Shown here: piece after piece, positions 35,224 through 44,071 of the stretch | Layout: each line of letters begins with the position of its first letter | Position numbering within the stretch: position 1 is the first letter of the stretch | DNA from: Algoriphagus limi | GTDB lineage: Bacteria; Bacteroidota; Bacteroidia; Cytophagales; Cyclobacteriaceae | Reading direction: 5' to 3' | NCBI RefSeq assembly: GCF_024919275.1 | Contig: NZ_JANWGH010000001.1 | Span: forward strand, 558,001 to 622,000 | DNA length: 64,000 nt | Notes under the pieces: generated by a model | What the model was told of the DNA's origin: nothing | Database searches by the model: none | What the model saw: only the letters and a program-made list of their open reading frames with translations | Made by a program: the position numbers and the translations under genes

Positions 35224-36534
35224 CTAGCCTTCATTTTTCTTTTTACTCCAAAAATATACAGGTAAGCCCAAGGCGATTCCTCCCATTCCCCAAAGAATGG
35301 CCTCCAAACCCGAGCCCGCAAAAAGCCAAAGGCTGAATCCTAGACCTAGAAGCGTAAGAAATACAGTTTTTGCATTTAAGGAAAAACCGAATCGGCCTCG
35401 GTAACAGAAATACCCAAAAGACAAGGAGGCGGATAGGTAAAAGAACAAGGAAGTGACCGTAGTCAGGCGGATCATAAAGGAATAGACATTTCCAAAACTT
35501 TCGCTGAAATTGAAAATCATCACCACTGTCACCAGCAAACTGGAGAAAATCAAGCCATTTCCGGGAATCCCAAACCGGTTTTTATTTGCTAGTTTTTTAG
35601 GCAAAAGTCCGTCTTTGGCCATGGAGTAGGAGATTTGACCCTGAATCAAAATCCATGCATTGAGGGCTCCAAAAGTGGAAATACAGGCACCCAAGGCTAT
35701 GATGTAGCTGGAATTTTTCCCGAAAATCAATACTCCTGCATCGCTGAGTGGAGCAAGGCTGCTTGCTAATTCACTTGGAGAAAGTACTCCAAAAAGCGAA
35801 ATCGTACTGAATAGATACAGAAAAACCACCAAGGACACTCCAATCAAAGTTCCTTTGGGAATATTTCGCTTTGGATTTTTGATGTTATCGGCAGGAATGG
35901 TAGCTGCTTCAATTCCCATGAAGGCAAAAAAGCAGAGCACGGAGGCTGTGGTAATGGCTTGGAAATCTGATCCCCCGGAAAGATTCAAGGGCTGAAAATG
36001 ACTACTGTCAAAAAAGAAGAAGCCTCCAATAGCCACAATTAACAAGGGAAGTATTTTTAAAAGGGTGGTGACTACCTGAAGATTACCTGAGGATCGAATC
36101 GAGTAATAGTTTAGCGCAGTCAGACTCCATATAGCAGCTAAAGCTGTTGCGCTAAATCCTGCAAGCGAGCTTTCCAAAACAGGAAAAAAAACGCTTAGGT
36201 AACCGGTGAATGCCAAGGCAATGGCAGCGTTGGTGGTACAGGTGGAAAGCCAATAGCCCCAAGCCACCAAGAAAGCTGATAGTTCCCCAAAGGCAGATTT
36301 TGTGTAGGCATAGGCCCCTCCGCTTTCTGGGATAGCTTTGCTAAGTTTCCCTAGGATAATAGCCAAGGTGTAAGCTCCAGCAGCGGCCAAAATCCATCCT
36401 AACAAACTTATGGCGCCTAATTGGCCCAAGACTGCCGGCAAGGAAAATATCCCGGAACCTATCATTCCTCCTGCAACAAGGGAAATAACAGTGATTAGGC
36501 CCAGCTGTCGAATGGAAGAATTTTTCAAAAGCAA
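35224..36534 (-). CDS. APC-family amino acid permease
   Basis: 436 residues with about twelve membrane helices. Helix 1 contains the substrate loop GGMIGSGIFSLP, typical of amino acid/polyamine/organocation permeases, and helix 6 has FFAFMGIEAATIPADNIKNPKR, the usual FxAFxGxE motif. The start is a TTG codon at 36534 (a second TTG is two codons in), with no upstream ATG, so start assignment is moderate. The substrate is probably a basic or neutral amino acid. It diverges from the Rieske oxygenase gene 52 nt away. Confidence 0.87.
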   Translation of the reverse strand: MLLKNSSIRQLGLITVISLVAGGMIGSGIFSLPAVLGQLGAISLLGWILAAAGAYTLAIILGKLSKAIPESGGAYAYTKSAFGELSAFLVAWGYWLSTCTTNAAIALAFTGYLSVFFPVLESSLAGFSATALAAIWSLTALNYYSIRSSGNLQVVTTLLKILPLLIVAIGGFFFFDSSHFQPLNLSGGSDFQAITTASVLCFFAFMGIEAATIPADNIKNPKRNIPKGTLIGVSLVVFLYLFSTISLFGVLSPSELASSLAPLSDAGVLIFGKNSSYIIALGACISTFGALNAWILIQGQISYSMAKDGLLPKKLANKNRFGIPGNGLIFSSLLVTVVMIFNFSESFGNVYSFMIRLTTVTSLFFYLSASLSFGYFCYRGRFGFSLNAKTVFLTLLGLGFSLWLFAGSGLEAILWGMGGIALGLPVYFWSKKKNEG

Positions 36535-36586
36535 ATCGGGTTTTGTGGCTTTTCCTTAATTTGTGGCAATAGTAAGATAAATAATT

Positions 36587-37675
36587 ATGTCCAAAGCCTT
36601 TTACATCCATCCGGATATTGCCCAAGCAGGAACCCTTCCTTCTTCTTTTTATCGTTCACAGACTGTTTTTGAGGATTTGATTGAAAAGGTCTTTGCCAAA
36701 TCCTGGCAATTTATTGGAGACAAAAGCCAAGTGGAGATGCCCGGACAGGTGAAGCCTCTACCTTTTTTGGAGTTTGGATTGGAGGAACCTATGTTGTTAA
36801 CCAACGATCAAGGTACAATTCATTCTTTGTCCAATGTTTGTACTCATCGTGGAAATATCCTCTGCCATGACCCCTGCAAAACCAAGCAATTGATTTGTGG
36901 CTATCACGCCCGGAGATTCAATCTTCAGGGGGAATTTCAATTTATGCCTGAGTTTAAGGACACGAAGGATTTTCCTAGAAAAGAAGATAATCTGACCCGC
37001 TTTCCGCTTAAAAATCTTGGGCCTTGGTTGTTTGCTTCTTTGGGGGAGGATGCGTTTGATTTTGAGCCGGTATTGGAGGCGATGAATCGAAAGATTGGTT
37101 TTTTACCATTGGATGAATTTAAGGAAGACAAAAGCAGGAACAAGGATTATTTGGTGAATGCACATTGGGCATTGTACTGCGACAATTATCTGGAGGGTTT
37201 TCATATCCCCTTTGTCCATGAAGGCTTGAATGCGGTGTTGGATTACCGGAAATACGAGACCATTCTTTATTCCCATTGCAATCTGCAAGTAGGGCATTCC
37301 TCTGGTGGTGAGCATGTATTTGACCTGCCCAAAGATCATGAAGATTATGGACAGCAGATATCTGCCTATTACTTCTGGGTCTTTCCTAATATGATGTTCA
37401 ACTTTTATCCTTGGGGTTGCTCAATCAATGTGGTTAAACCCATTTCTCCCAATCGAACAAAAGTCAGTTTTATCAGCTATGTCTATGATGAATCCAAGTT
37501 GGATACCGGAGCCGGAGCGGCCTTGGATAAAGTAGAAAGGGAAGATGAGTTTGTGGTAGAAGGGGTTTTCAAAGGAATGGCCTCCCGGGTTTATAAGACA
37601 GGGAGATTTTCTCCTAAAATGGAAAAGGGAGTTCATCATTTTCAGAGTTTGCTGGCTGAGTTTCTGAATCAGTAG
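36587..37675 (+). CDS. Rieske non-heme iron oxygenase, alpha subunit type
   Basis: 362 residues. The Rieske 2Fe-2S site is CTH...CGYH (C-X-H-X16-C-X2-H, residues about 85-106). The mononuclear iron ligands lie in NYLEGFHIPFVH near residue 200 with a distal Asp in the C-terminal START-like (SRPBCC) domain. It resembles choline or carnitine monooxygenase alpha subunits. A reductase partner is not in the window. It should hydroxylate or demethylate a quaternary amine or aromatic, and the substrate is inferred only loosely. Confidence 0.87.
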   Translation: MSKAFYIHPDIAQAGTLPSSFYRSQTVFEDLIEKVFAKSWQFIGDKSQVEMPGQVKPLPFLEFGLEEPMLLTNDQGTIHSLSNVCTHRGNILCHDPCKTKQLICGYHARRFNLQGEFQFMPEFKDTKDFPRKEDNLTRFPLKNLGPWLFASLGEDAFDFEPVLEAMNRKIGFLPLDEFKEDKSRNKDYLVNAHWALYCDNYLEGFHIPFVHEGLNAVLDYRKYETILYSHCNLQVGHSSGGEHVFDLPKDHEDYGQQISAYYFWVFPNMMFNFYPWGCSINVVKPISPNRTKVSFISYVYDESKLDTGAGAALDKVEREDEFVVEGVFKGMASRVYKTGRFSPKMEKGVHHFQSLLAEFLNQ

Positions 37676-37680
37676 TTTAG

Positions 37681-38231
37681 GGTTGTAAGAAGTAAAATGT
37701 AAATAGTAAACAGTATGGAGTGCTCTAAAAAGCTTCATAGGGATTTAATTTTTTAATAGGTAAGGGGATTAAACTGTTCGTATAGACCTGACTGCTTCAA
37801 AGGCAAGGACGAATGGTGGCAGAAATTACTGAAATCCAAAAGCTCCGAAGGAGCGAAATTATCAATAGCCAGGGGTTTCAACCCCTGGATAAAAGGCGCC
37901 TAATAGACAAGCGCTGGCGCAGGGTTTTTGGTTTGGAAACGTGGCTTGGTGCCAGCAAGATGGAAAAGATTTCTTCATTCTTTTTTCTTGACAAAAAAGA
38001 ATCAAAAAGTCAAGACGCAGCAAAGCTTCCTCGCGCAAACCCAACGCATGGCCCGCTGCTGCGTCGGCCCACCGCACACGTTGGCAAAGCCTAGAATTTT
38101 AAATAGCTCCGTAGGAGCGTAACATTGGTAGCCCGGGGTTTTAACCCCGGGTTATAAGGTTCATTATTTCCCCAGCGCTGGCGTGGGATTTTTTGTTTGG
38201 AGACGTTGAATTAGTGCCAGCAAGATGGAAA
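37681..38231. repeat. Composite intergenic repeat, copy A
   Basis: No gene is present between 37676 and 38288. The block holds a short GTAAnAAGTAA-like stretch (37685-37716), AGCTCCGAAGGAGCG (about 37846), a CAGGGGTT...AACCCCTG palindrome, GTGCCAGCAAGATGGAAA, an AAAAGAATCAAAAAGTCAAG segment, CACACGTTGGCAAAGCC, AGCTCCGTAGGAGCG (about 38104), a CCCGGGGTT...AACCCCGGG palindrome, CCAGCGCTGG and a second GTGCCAGCAAGATGGAAA. It is effectively the module pattern repeated one and a half times. Compared with copy C (43.4-44 kb) it lacks the small inserted palindromes. Confidence 0.8.
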
Positions 38232-38288
38232 TGCCGATGTGATATAATCATTTTTTTGATTAACTATGAGATTGTGAAGGCTATTGGC

Positions 38289-38711
38289 CTAAATTGAAAA
38301 TCCACCAAACTGCATGTTTGAATATAATGTGCCTATCATAATTAAAATAGATGTAATTCCTAAGCCAGAAACAATTATAGTTCCCAAAGGATCGATTTTT
38401 TTAACCCTTAATTCTTCAATTTCATCAATTGCAATTTTTGTAGGGAATTTATTTTTGGGCAGGTTGTAATTTGCATACAATGTGTCACTGGAATGGGACT
38501 GATATCTTAATTCCATTTCTCTCCCTGATTTACTTAGGATTTGAATTTTTTCATCCTTTTCTAAGGTCGATAGATTCCTTATAATAATCGCTGTTTGATT
38601 CTCATCAGAAAGTTCTTGTGAATTTTTTGATCCCATTGGCTGATAGGTTTTGCATTGTGAAAGCAAAAGCACCATTGAAAGGAAGATTGTGATTTTTTTT
38701 ATGTCTTTCAT
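38289..38711 (-). CDS. CKTYQ-family lipoprotein (copy 2 of 3)
   Basis: 140 residues. The lipobox is LLLSQC followed by KTYQ. The core EKDEKIQILSKSGREMELRYQSHSSDTLYANYNLPKNKFP (given as an extent, about residues 50-90) is nearly shared with the neighbouring paralog. The protein ends with a membrane helix (LGTIIVSGLGITSILIMIGTLY). It lies 34 nt after the paralog at 38746-39162, so the pair is a tandem duplication and probably one transcript. Function unknown. Confidence 0.78.
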   Translation of the reverse strand: MKDIKKITIFLSMVLLLSQCKTYQPMGSKNSQELSDENQTAIIIRNLSTLEKDEKIQILSKSGREMELRYQSHSSDTLYANYNLPKNKFPTKIAIDEIEELRVKKIDPLGTIIVSGLGITSILIMIGTLYSNMQFGGFSI

Positions 38712-38745
38712 ATTTGAAGGCTTTTATTCTGTAATTGATTTTTAC

Positions 38746-39162
38746 TTAAAATGGAATTCCTATATCAGGGGCAAAGTTTGAAAAACTTACTGCTGTAATC
38801 AATATAAACCCGCCTAAACCCACTGCTGAAAGAATCACTGTGGTCTTGACATCGGACTTCAAAACTTTTATTTCCTCGATTTCCTGGATAGGGACCTTAA
38901 CTGGAAACTTATTCTTGGGTAGGTTGTAATTCGCATACAATGTATCCCTGGAATAAGAAATGTATTTTAACCTTAATTCCGTACCTGATTTACTAATCAC
39001 CTTGATCTTTGAATCCTTTTCCAAAGTCAAAAGACTACTTATAATGACTTCATCGTGATTCTTTTCAGATGCTGCATGATGGTCTTCATGCCTGATAGAT
39101 TGATAGGTCTTGCAAGAGCTAAAAATGCAAAGGCATACAAAAAGGAAAACAATAGATTTCAT
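38746..39162 (-). CDS. CKTYQ-family lipoprotein (copy 3 of 3)
   Basis: 138 residues from ATG 39162, which opens a lipoprotein signal (MKSIVFLFVCLCIFSSC) followed by KTYQ. An upstream ATG at 39210 adds 16 residues before the signal and was rejected. It shares the DTLYANYNLPKNKFP segment with the downstream copy almost exactly, and the C-terminal helix TTVILSAVGLGGFILI follows. It shows more distant similarity to the copy at 14959. Confidence 0.78.
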   Translation of the reverse strand: MKSIVFLFVCLCIFSSCKTYQSIRHEDHHAASEKNHDEVIISSLLTLEKDSKIKVISKSGTELRLKYISYSRDTLYANYNLPKNKFPVKVPIQEIEEIKVLKSDVKTTVILSAVGLGGFILITAVSFSNFAPDIGIPF

Positions 39163-39302
39163 GAGATTAGGCTTTAGGAATATTTTTAATTTACCATTTT
39201 TCCCTGACAATCATCAGCTATTGTCCTGAGCATTTTCGTTGGCTATCCTTTTGAATTACTGTATTTTAACATACAACCAGAGGAAATCTAGTTATTGGGA
39301 AA

Positions 39303-39935
39303 ATGGACCCGAATTCAATCATATATAGATCCATCATCACATTCATTTCTTCTCTTCTGATGCTTTTTGTTTTCACATCCTGTGAAGATCAAGAGCCTAG
39401 GACTCCTGAGATGGCAATACACTATTTCCCAATTTTGAAGGGGAACGTATGGAACTATGAGGTGAAACAGGTTTATTCTGACGGTACAAGCTCTTCTCCT
39501 TTTTACATTACCTACACCATGGGTGATGGCAGGATTGATATTTCCAGTAGTTCTCCTTCTTATGATGGAGCCTACCAAATTATGTATATAGGTTCAGACA
39601 GCAATATTTATAATGTTGTAGGAGAATTTCTAACGACTCGTTATATATCCCGAGAAAATTCAGAACAATTTCTTTTATCCCAACGAGATGGAACGGTGCC
39701 CGCATATCAATTTATGATAGGGGGCAAAAAGAGAATTAATAGTCGGGATTACATTTATGCAAAGGATTCCATTATTAATCCCAACACCAGTGTGAGGGTT
39801 CGGGTCTATACCTTTGGAAAAGGTATCGGGATTACTGAAATCCGAACACTTTATTATTATACAAACTCCTTAGGCGAATATCTAAAGAGCGATTATGAGC
39901 GGGTACAAAGCTTAATCAGCTACGAGCTACGTTAG
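39303..39935 (+). CDS. Hypothetical lipoprotein
   Basis: 210 residues. The signal ends with LLMLFVFTSC, a lipobox. The mature protein is rich in Tyr, Ser and Asp with alternating beta-strand character (YFPILKGNVWNYEVKQVYSDG start; repeated aromatic residues). It is probably anchored in the outer membrane. Not recognised further. It diverges from the paired CKTYQ lipoproteins. Confidence 0.7.
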   Translation: MDPNSIIYRSIITFISSLLMLFVFTSCEDQEPRTPEMAIHYFPILKGNVWNYEVKQVYSDGTSSSPFYITYTMGDGRIDISSSSPSYDGAYQIMYIGSDSNIYNVVGEFLTTRYISRENSEQFLLSQRDGTVPAYQFMIGGKKRINSRDYIYAKDSIINPNTSVRVRVYTFGKGIGITEIRTLYYYTNSLGEYLKSDYERVQSLISYELR

Positions 39936-39961
39936 ATTTTTTGGTTACAGATATAACTTCT

Positions 39962-40400
39962 GAATGGCCATCATGATAAAGAAACAAATCAAACTTTTGC
40001 CTTGACGCAAAAGAACCAAAAGGTCAAGAATTGCCCCGATAAAAATCGGGACAAGACGCAGCTAAGCTTCCACCCACTTGCCCTACGCACACCTCGCGCC
40101 TGCCTGCTGCAGGCAAGGCTGCGTCAGCCCACCGCACACGTTGGCAAAACCTAGGATTCGTAATAACTCCGGAGGAGTTTAATTTTTTGTAGCCCCGGGT
40201 TTTAACCCGGGGTAAATGAGATCTACGAATTCCCCAGCGCTGGCACAGGATTTTTTGTTTGAAAATGGGGGATAGGTGCCAGCAAGATGGAAACGGATTT
40301 TTTTCGTTCATTTTTTCCTGAACTAATCGGGGCAGGCTTTGACCAAAAAGAACCATCCCGATAAAAATTGGGACATGTGCTCTAGGTCCCCGGAAAAATT
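39962..40400. repeat. Composite intergenic repeat, copy B with inserted palindromes
   Basis: No gene in 39936-40413. It has the same modules as copy A (CACACGTTGGCAAA, ACTCCGGAGGAGT, a CCCCGGGTT palindrome, CCAGCGCTGG, GTGCCAGCAAGATGGAAAC) but interrupted by short palindromes: CCTGCCTGCTGCAGGCAAGG at 40099-40118, CCCGATaaaaATCGGG at 40034-40050 and a related one at 40357-40372. These appear as insertions relative to copy A. Confidence 0.8.
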
Positions 40401-40413
40401 CTATATTGACTTG

Positions 40414-41256
40414 ATGACTGCAGATTATAGCTTTTTTAATCTTCGTTCCTACAAGCTGACCCTTGCTTTGGCAGTGGCAATTTTTTTTATGTTTTTCCTA
40501 TTGATTTTTCAACCTTTTGGGGTGAATGATTACTCGCCTACTAGAATTTTTACCCTACAGTTTATAGGTATCCTTACCCTAATTATGGTAAAGACTTTTA
40601 CGCTTTCCCTTTTTAATGAATTTCTGATTCGCCCTATGGTTTTCACCAAAGTAACTTTAGGAAGAATAATTGCGTGGACGATTTGGTCCTTTATTTTTCT
40701 TGGGACTGGTATCTTTTTGCTTTATAATTATTTAGGGAATTGGCATGATCTATCTTTTGGAAGTTGGGTGGAGTTTGTTTTGGATATTGCCTCGGTTCTT
40801 ATTTTCCCTACCGTGGGGACATTTTTTTATTTCCGCTATCAAAATTTAAATCAAGCTTACCAGCAGATTCTTAGCAACAAAACAACTTCTATTCCTGCCG
40901 ACCAAATGATCCATTTTCAGGGAAGTGGTGTCAATGACAAACTGATTATTTCCATAAAGGATTTTATTTATGCACAGGCTCAGAACAACTATGTGGAGCT
41001 TATTTATAAAAAAGAGACAGGTTTAGGGAAAAGTCTTATTAGGACTTCTCTTTCAGAACAGGTTGATAAAATCCAATCTCCTTATCTGGTGCGATGCCAT
41101 CGTTCGTATTTGGTCAACCTCTACCTTGTAAGAGCGATCTCAGATGGCTCTGATATGAAACTGTATTTAAACTTTGTCACCCATCCCATATCCGTTTCTA
41201 AATCCTACCGGGATAGTGTTCATGCGGCGATAATGAAAATGAAAAACTTCGATTGA
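40414..41256 (+). CDS. LytTR-type membrane regulator
   Basis: 280 residues from ATG 40414. An earlier ATG at 40339 lies inside the repeat block and was rejected. Four hydrophobic helices occupy about residues 15-145. The C-terminal 100 residues are a LytTR DNA-binding domain (DKLIISIKDFIYAQAQNNYVELIY, then VRCHRSYLVNLYLVRAIS). Such one-component membrane LytTR proteins of Bacteroidota respond to an unknown membrane signal and regulate nearby genes. The next genes (cupin, CPBP) are possible targets (inference). Confidence 0.82.
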   Translation: MTADYSFFNLRSYKLTLALAVAIFFMFFLLIFQPFGVNDYSPTRIFTLQFIGILTLIMVKTFTLSLFNEFLIRPMVFTKVTLGRIIAWTIWSFIFLGTGIFLLYNYLGNWHDLSFGSWVEFVLDIASVLIFPTVGTFFYFRYQNLNQAYQQILSNKTTSIPADQMIHFQGSGVNDKLIISIKDFIYAQAQNNYVELIYKKETGLGKSLIRTSLSEQVDKIQSPYLVRCHRSYLVNLYLVRAISDGSDMKLYLNFVTHPISVSKSYRDSVHAAIMKMKNFD

Positions 41257-41358
41257 GTTTCATTCACCACAAATAGCCAAATTTCACCACAAAGGCCCTT
41301 AAAAATTCGTCTTCGAGCAATTGGATAGCGTAACTAGCAGCAAACAAATCCAAAAACT

Positions 41359-42288
41359 ATGAAGACTACAAAAACTCTATTTCACTTGTTCTTAGGACTT
41401 TGCTTTTTCCTAGGAACCTATTCTTTGCACGCTCAAACTTCCTCCATTGAGGAATCTCTTCAAAATTTTGTAGAGAGTTATAAAACCGATCCCATGGCAC
41501 TTTCCACTACTTTCGGAATCAAGGTAGGAGATGAGTGGTGGACCGTTTCGGTTAGGCGATTTCAGGAGCCTTACTTGGTAGGGAAAAACAAGCAATACAC
41601 CTTTCATAATTTTGGCCCCCATGAAGTTACTTTGTCAAAAGGACAACCTTCTATTCCTACCTGGTATTTCCGTTTTGTAGATCAATCTGTTCTAGAAAAA
41701 ATTGAGCGCATGGAGTGGACGGCAACGACTGCAGTAGCAAAATCTACTCCCGCAGACGTTACCGCTTTGGATATATTGGATATGGATGGCTATCAATCCA
41801 GCCAAGGTGCCACTGCTATTGCTTATCAGACACTTGAGCATTTCTGGAAAACCAATCCAGGAGAGGTGACGCGATTTAGTCGTGACAGCTCACTTCCAAG
41901 TCATGGTGCTCAACTTGTTGCGCTATATACGATGAAAGACAAGCGGATCAGTTGGTTTACCCTTGGGACTGATGAGGTTGCCAATGGAGACCGTGGATTG
42001 GATAAAGGTCAGGTGCCTAACCTTTTTATCATTACCAAAGGGAAGGGAAAAGCACAAATTGGGGAAGAGGAAATCGATCTGGAACCAGGGATGAGTGTAT
42101 TTGTAGGACCTTATGTATCTCATGTACTATACAATCCATATCAAGAGCCCTTAGAAGGGATTTTGATCCTGTATGGGGATAATATCGATTATGCCTTGGG
42201 GCAATCATATCTCGATTTTTTGGATCAGGAATATGCTTTCTATGAAAAGAATGAGCAGGCTGTTAAATCGCTTTCTCAGAACAAATAA
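41359..42288 (+). CDS. Secreted protein with C-terminal cupin domain
   Basis: 309 residues with a signal peptide (FLGLCFFLGTYSLHA). The C-terminal 100 residues form a cupin beta-barrel (GKGKAQIGEEEIDLEPGMSVFVGPYVSHVLYNP); its GX(5)HXH-type metal histidines are only partly kept, so metal binding is uncertain. The N-terminal half is unknown. The gene lies between the LytTR regulator and the CPBP protease and could be under the regulator's control. Confidence 0.72.
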   Translation: MKTTKTLFHLFLGLCFFLGTYSLHAQTSSIEESLQNFVESYKTDPMALSTTFGIKVGDEWWTVSVRRFQEPYLVGKNKQYTFHNFGPHEVTLSKGQPSIPTWYFRFVDQSVLEKIERMEWTATTAVAKSTPADVTALDILDMDGYQSSQGATAIAYQTLEHFWKTNPGEVTRFSRDSSLPSHGAQLVALYTMKDKRISWFTLGTDEVANGDRGLDKGQVPNLFIITKGKGKAQIGEEEIDLEPGMSVFVGPYVSHVLYNPYQEPLEGILILYGDNIDYALGQSYLDFLDQEYAFYEKNEQAVKSLSQNK

Positions 42289-42366
42289 GATTGGGTAGAC
42301 CCTATTGAAAAAGAGATCTTAAATAATTTCCAACAACCTTTTCTCAATTTAGAAAGCACATTATTT

Positions 42367-43293
42367 ATGAAAAATATATTCATTAACCCATCTACAAAAC
42401 GCCTAAAGGCTGGATGGAGAATACTGTTGACCTTTGCTATCCTAATAGGTCTTAATATAGCGCTAGGCGAAACGGTAAGAGCAATCAATGGTTCCTTAAA
42501 AGCTGCAGGTACGCTTTGGTTTACAGTTCTTGGAATTTCGGCAACCATAGCTGCCTACCTAGGGAGAAAATATTTTGACAGGAAAAGCCTTGCTTCCTTA
42601 GGTTTGAATCTCAATAAGCAGGCCTTGCTGGATCTACTATTCGGGGTAGCAAATAGTGCTTTAGTTATGCTCCTTGTTTTCGCAGTCATGCTCAATGTTG
42701 GTTTGATAGAATTTGATGGGTTGAGCTGGTGGACCGAGGGTGTGGATTCAGCTTCACTGAGTATTGCAGTGATCCCAGCTGTTCTTGCTCTGATCTGGAG
42801 ATTTATGGTAGTTGCATGGTGGGAAGAGCTTTTTTTTAGAGGTATAATATTCCAAAATATTAGGGAGGGCTTAAATCTCAAATGGGCCATTACGATATCT
42901 ACCCTGGTCTTTGCTTTAATTCATGCCGGAAACCCAAGTGCTACTGTATTGAGTACGGTGATGATTATCATAATTACACTTCAATTGGTCTATGCCTATT
43001 TAAAGACTCAGCAACTTTGGATGCCAATAGGTCTACACCTTGGTTGGAATTTTTTCCAAGCTTCCATCTTCGGGTTTGCCTCGAGTGGGCATAAGTCTCC
43101 TTCTCTAATTTCCCAGCACCCTATCGGACCAGATTGGCTGAGTGGGGGAGAGTTTGGTGCAGAAGGAAGTATCTTATTGCTTCCGCTGGTCTTTGGATCA
43201 ATCATTCTGATCAATCTTTATGTCAATGGTACAAGGGGGAAGCAGCAGAGTCAAAATGTATTGTCCTTTGATGTTTCAACTGAGGGTTTATAA
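42367..43293 (+). CDS. CPBP-family intramembrane protease
   Basis: 308 residues with about eight membrane helices. The catalytic motifs of CAAX-prenyl/bacteriocin-processing glutamic proteases are clear: WWEELFFRG (EExxxR, near residue 153), FALIHAG (FxxxH) and LHLGWNFFQ (HxxxN). Relatives process bacteriocins or self-immunity and stress factors. No substrate is evident. It ends close to a large repeat block. Confidence 0.85.
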   Translation: MKNIFINPSTKRLKAGWRILLTFAILIGLNIALGETVRAINGSLKAAGTLWFTVLGISATIAAYLGRKYFDRKSLASLGLNLNKQALLDLLFGVANSALVMLLVFAVMLNVGLIEFDGLSWWTEGVDSASLSIAVIPAVLALIWRFMVVAWWEELFFRGIIFQNIREGLNLKWAITISTLVFALIHAGNPSATVLSTVMIIIITLQLVYAYLKTQQLWMPIGLHLGWNFFQASIFGFASSGHKSPSLISQHPIGPDWLSGGEFGAEGSILLLPLVFGSIILINLYVNGTRGKQQSQNVLSFDVSTEGL

Positions 43294-43310
43294 GGTAACC
43301 TTATGAAAGA

Positions 43311-43333
43311 TTCGGGATTGCAAATCCCGAATA
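43311..43333. repeat. Perfect palindrome after the CPBP gene
   Basis: ATTCGGGATT and its complement flank GC (about 43312-43333). No T tract follows. It is likely a repeat member rather than a terminator. Confidence 0.6.
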
Positions 43334-43361
43334 GCTACTAGCATTTGGTTCCGTGCGTGAA

Positions 43362-43990
43362 GACCTGCCTATCCGGCAGGCAGGCTCGGGTTTTAACCCG
43401 GGGTATAATGATCAGTAATATCCCAGCACTGGTGCAGGATTCTAGGTTTGGAAATGGGAAATAGGTGCCAGAAAGATGGAAACGATTTCTTCATTCTTTT
43501 TTCCCCGAAATAATCGGGGCAGGCTTTGGCAAAAAAGAATCAAAAAGCCAAGACGCAGCAAAGCTTCCTCGCGCAAACCCAACACATGGCCCGCTCCTGC
43601 CTGCCGCAGGCAGGGCTGCGTCGGCCCACCGCACACGTTGGCAAAGCCTAGAATTTTAAATAGCTCCATAGGAGCGTTACTTTGGTAGCCCTGCCTACCG
43701 GCAGGCAGGCCGGGGTTTTAACCCGGGGTAAATGAGTTCTACGGATTCCCCAGCGCTGGCGTAGGATATTTTGTTTGGAAATGTTGGATTGGTGCCAGCA
43801 AGATGGAAACGATTTTTATTGTTCTTTTGCCTCCGAAATAATCGGGGCAGGCTTTGCCCCAAAAGAACCAAAAGGTCAAGATTTGGCCAAGCTTCAGCCC
43901 ACATGGCTTGCGCACACCCTGCTCCTGCCTGCTGCAGGCAGGGCCAAATCCTCCCACCACACACGTTGGCAAAGCGGTTATTTGGAGATA
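43362..43990. repeat. Composite intergenic repeat, copies C and D with nested palindromes
   Basis: About two and a half units of the composite repeat, non-coding. Compared with copy A, exact insertions are seen: CCTGCCTGCCGCAGGCAGG at 43596-43614, a CTGCCTACCGGCAGGCAGG-type element at 43690-43709, similar ones at 43364-43384 and 43924-43942, and CCCCGAAATAATCGGGG at 43503-43519 (a second palindrome family). ORFs in this block are chance products of the repeat. Confidence 0.82.
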
Positions 43991-44010
43991 TTTCAGTTGT
44001 AGCTGAAAGA

Positions 44011-44063
44011 TCGTCACTGCGAGTCCCGTAGGGCGAAGCATGCCTCCCGAAGGGCAGGCAGTC
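44011..44063. repeat. CGTCAyNGCGAG-type interspersed repeat
   Basis: CGTCACTGCGAG and GGGCGAAGC are the ends of a repeat widespread in Bacteroidota, followed by a GCCT...AGGC element. A related copy in the opposite orientation lies at 54491-54554. Confidence 0.65.
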
Positions 44064-44071
44064 TAAAAGTT

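Noticed and set aside
37813..38122. ORFs in composite repeat A
   Set aside because: Frame follows the repeat; equivalent products arise in the other copies in several frames and none has a start signal.
40024..40356. ORF in composite repeat B (minus strand)
   Set aside because: Chance frame across repeat modules and inserted palindromes.
43442..44041. Multiple ORFs in repeat copies C and D
   Set aside because: Same repeat-derived frames on both strands; not conserved as protein.
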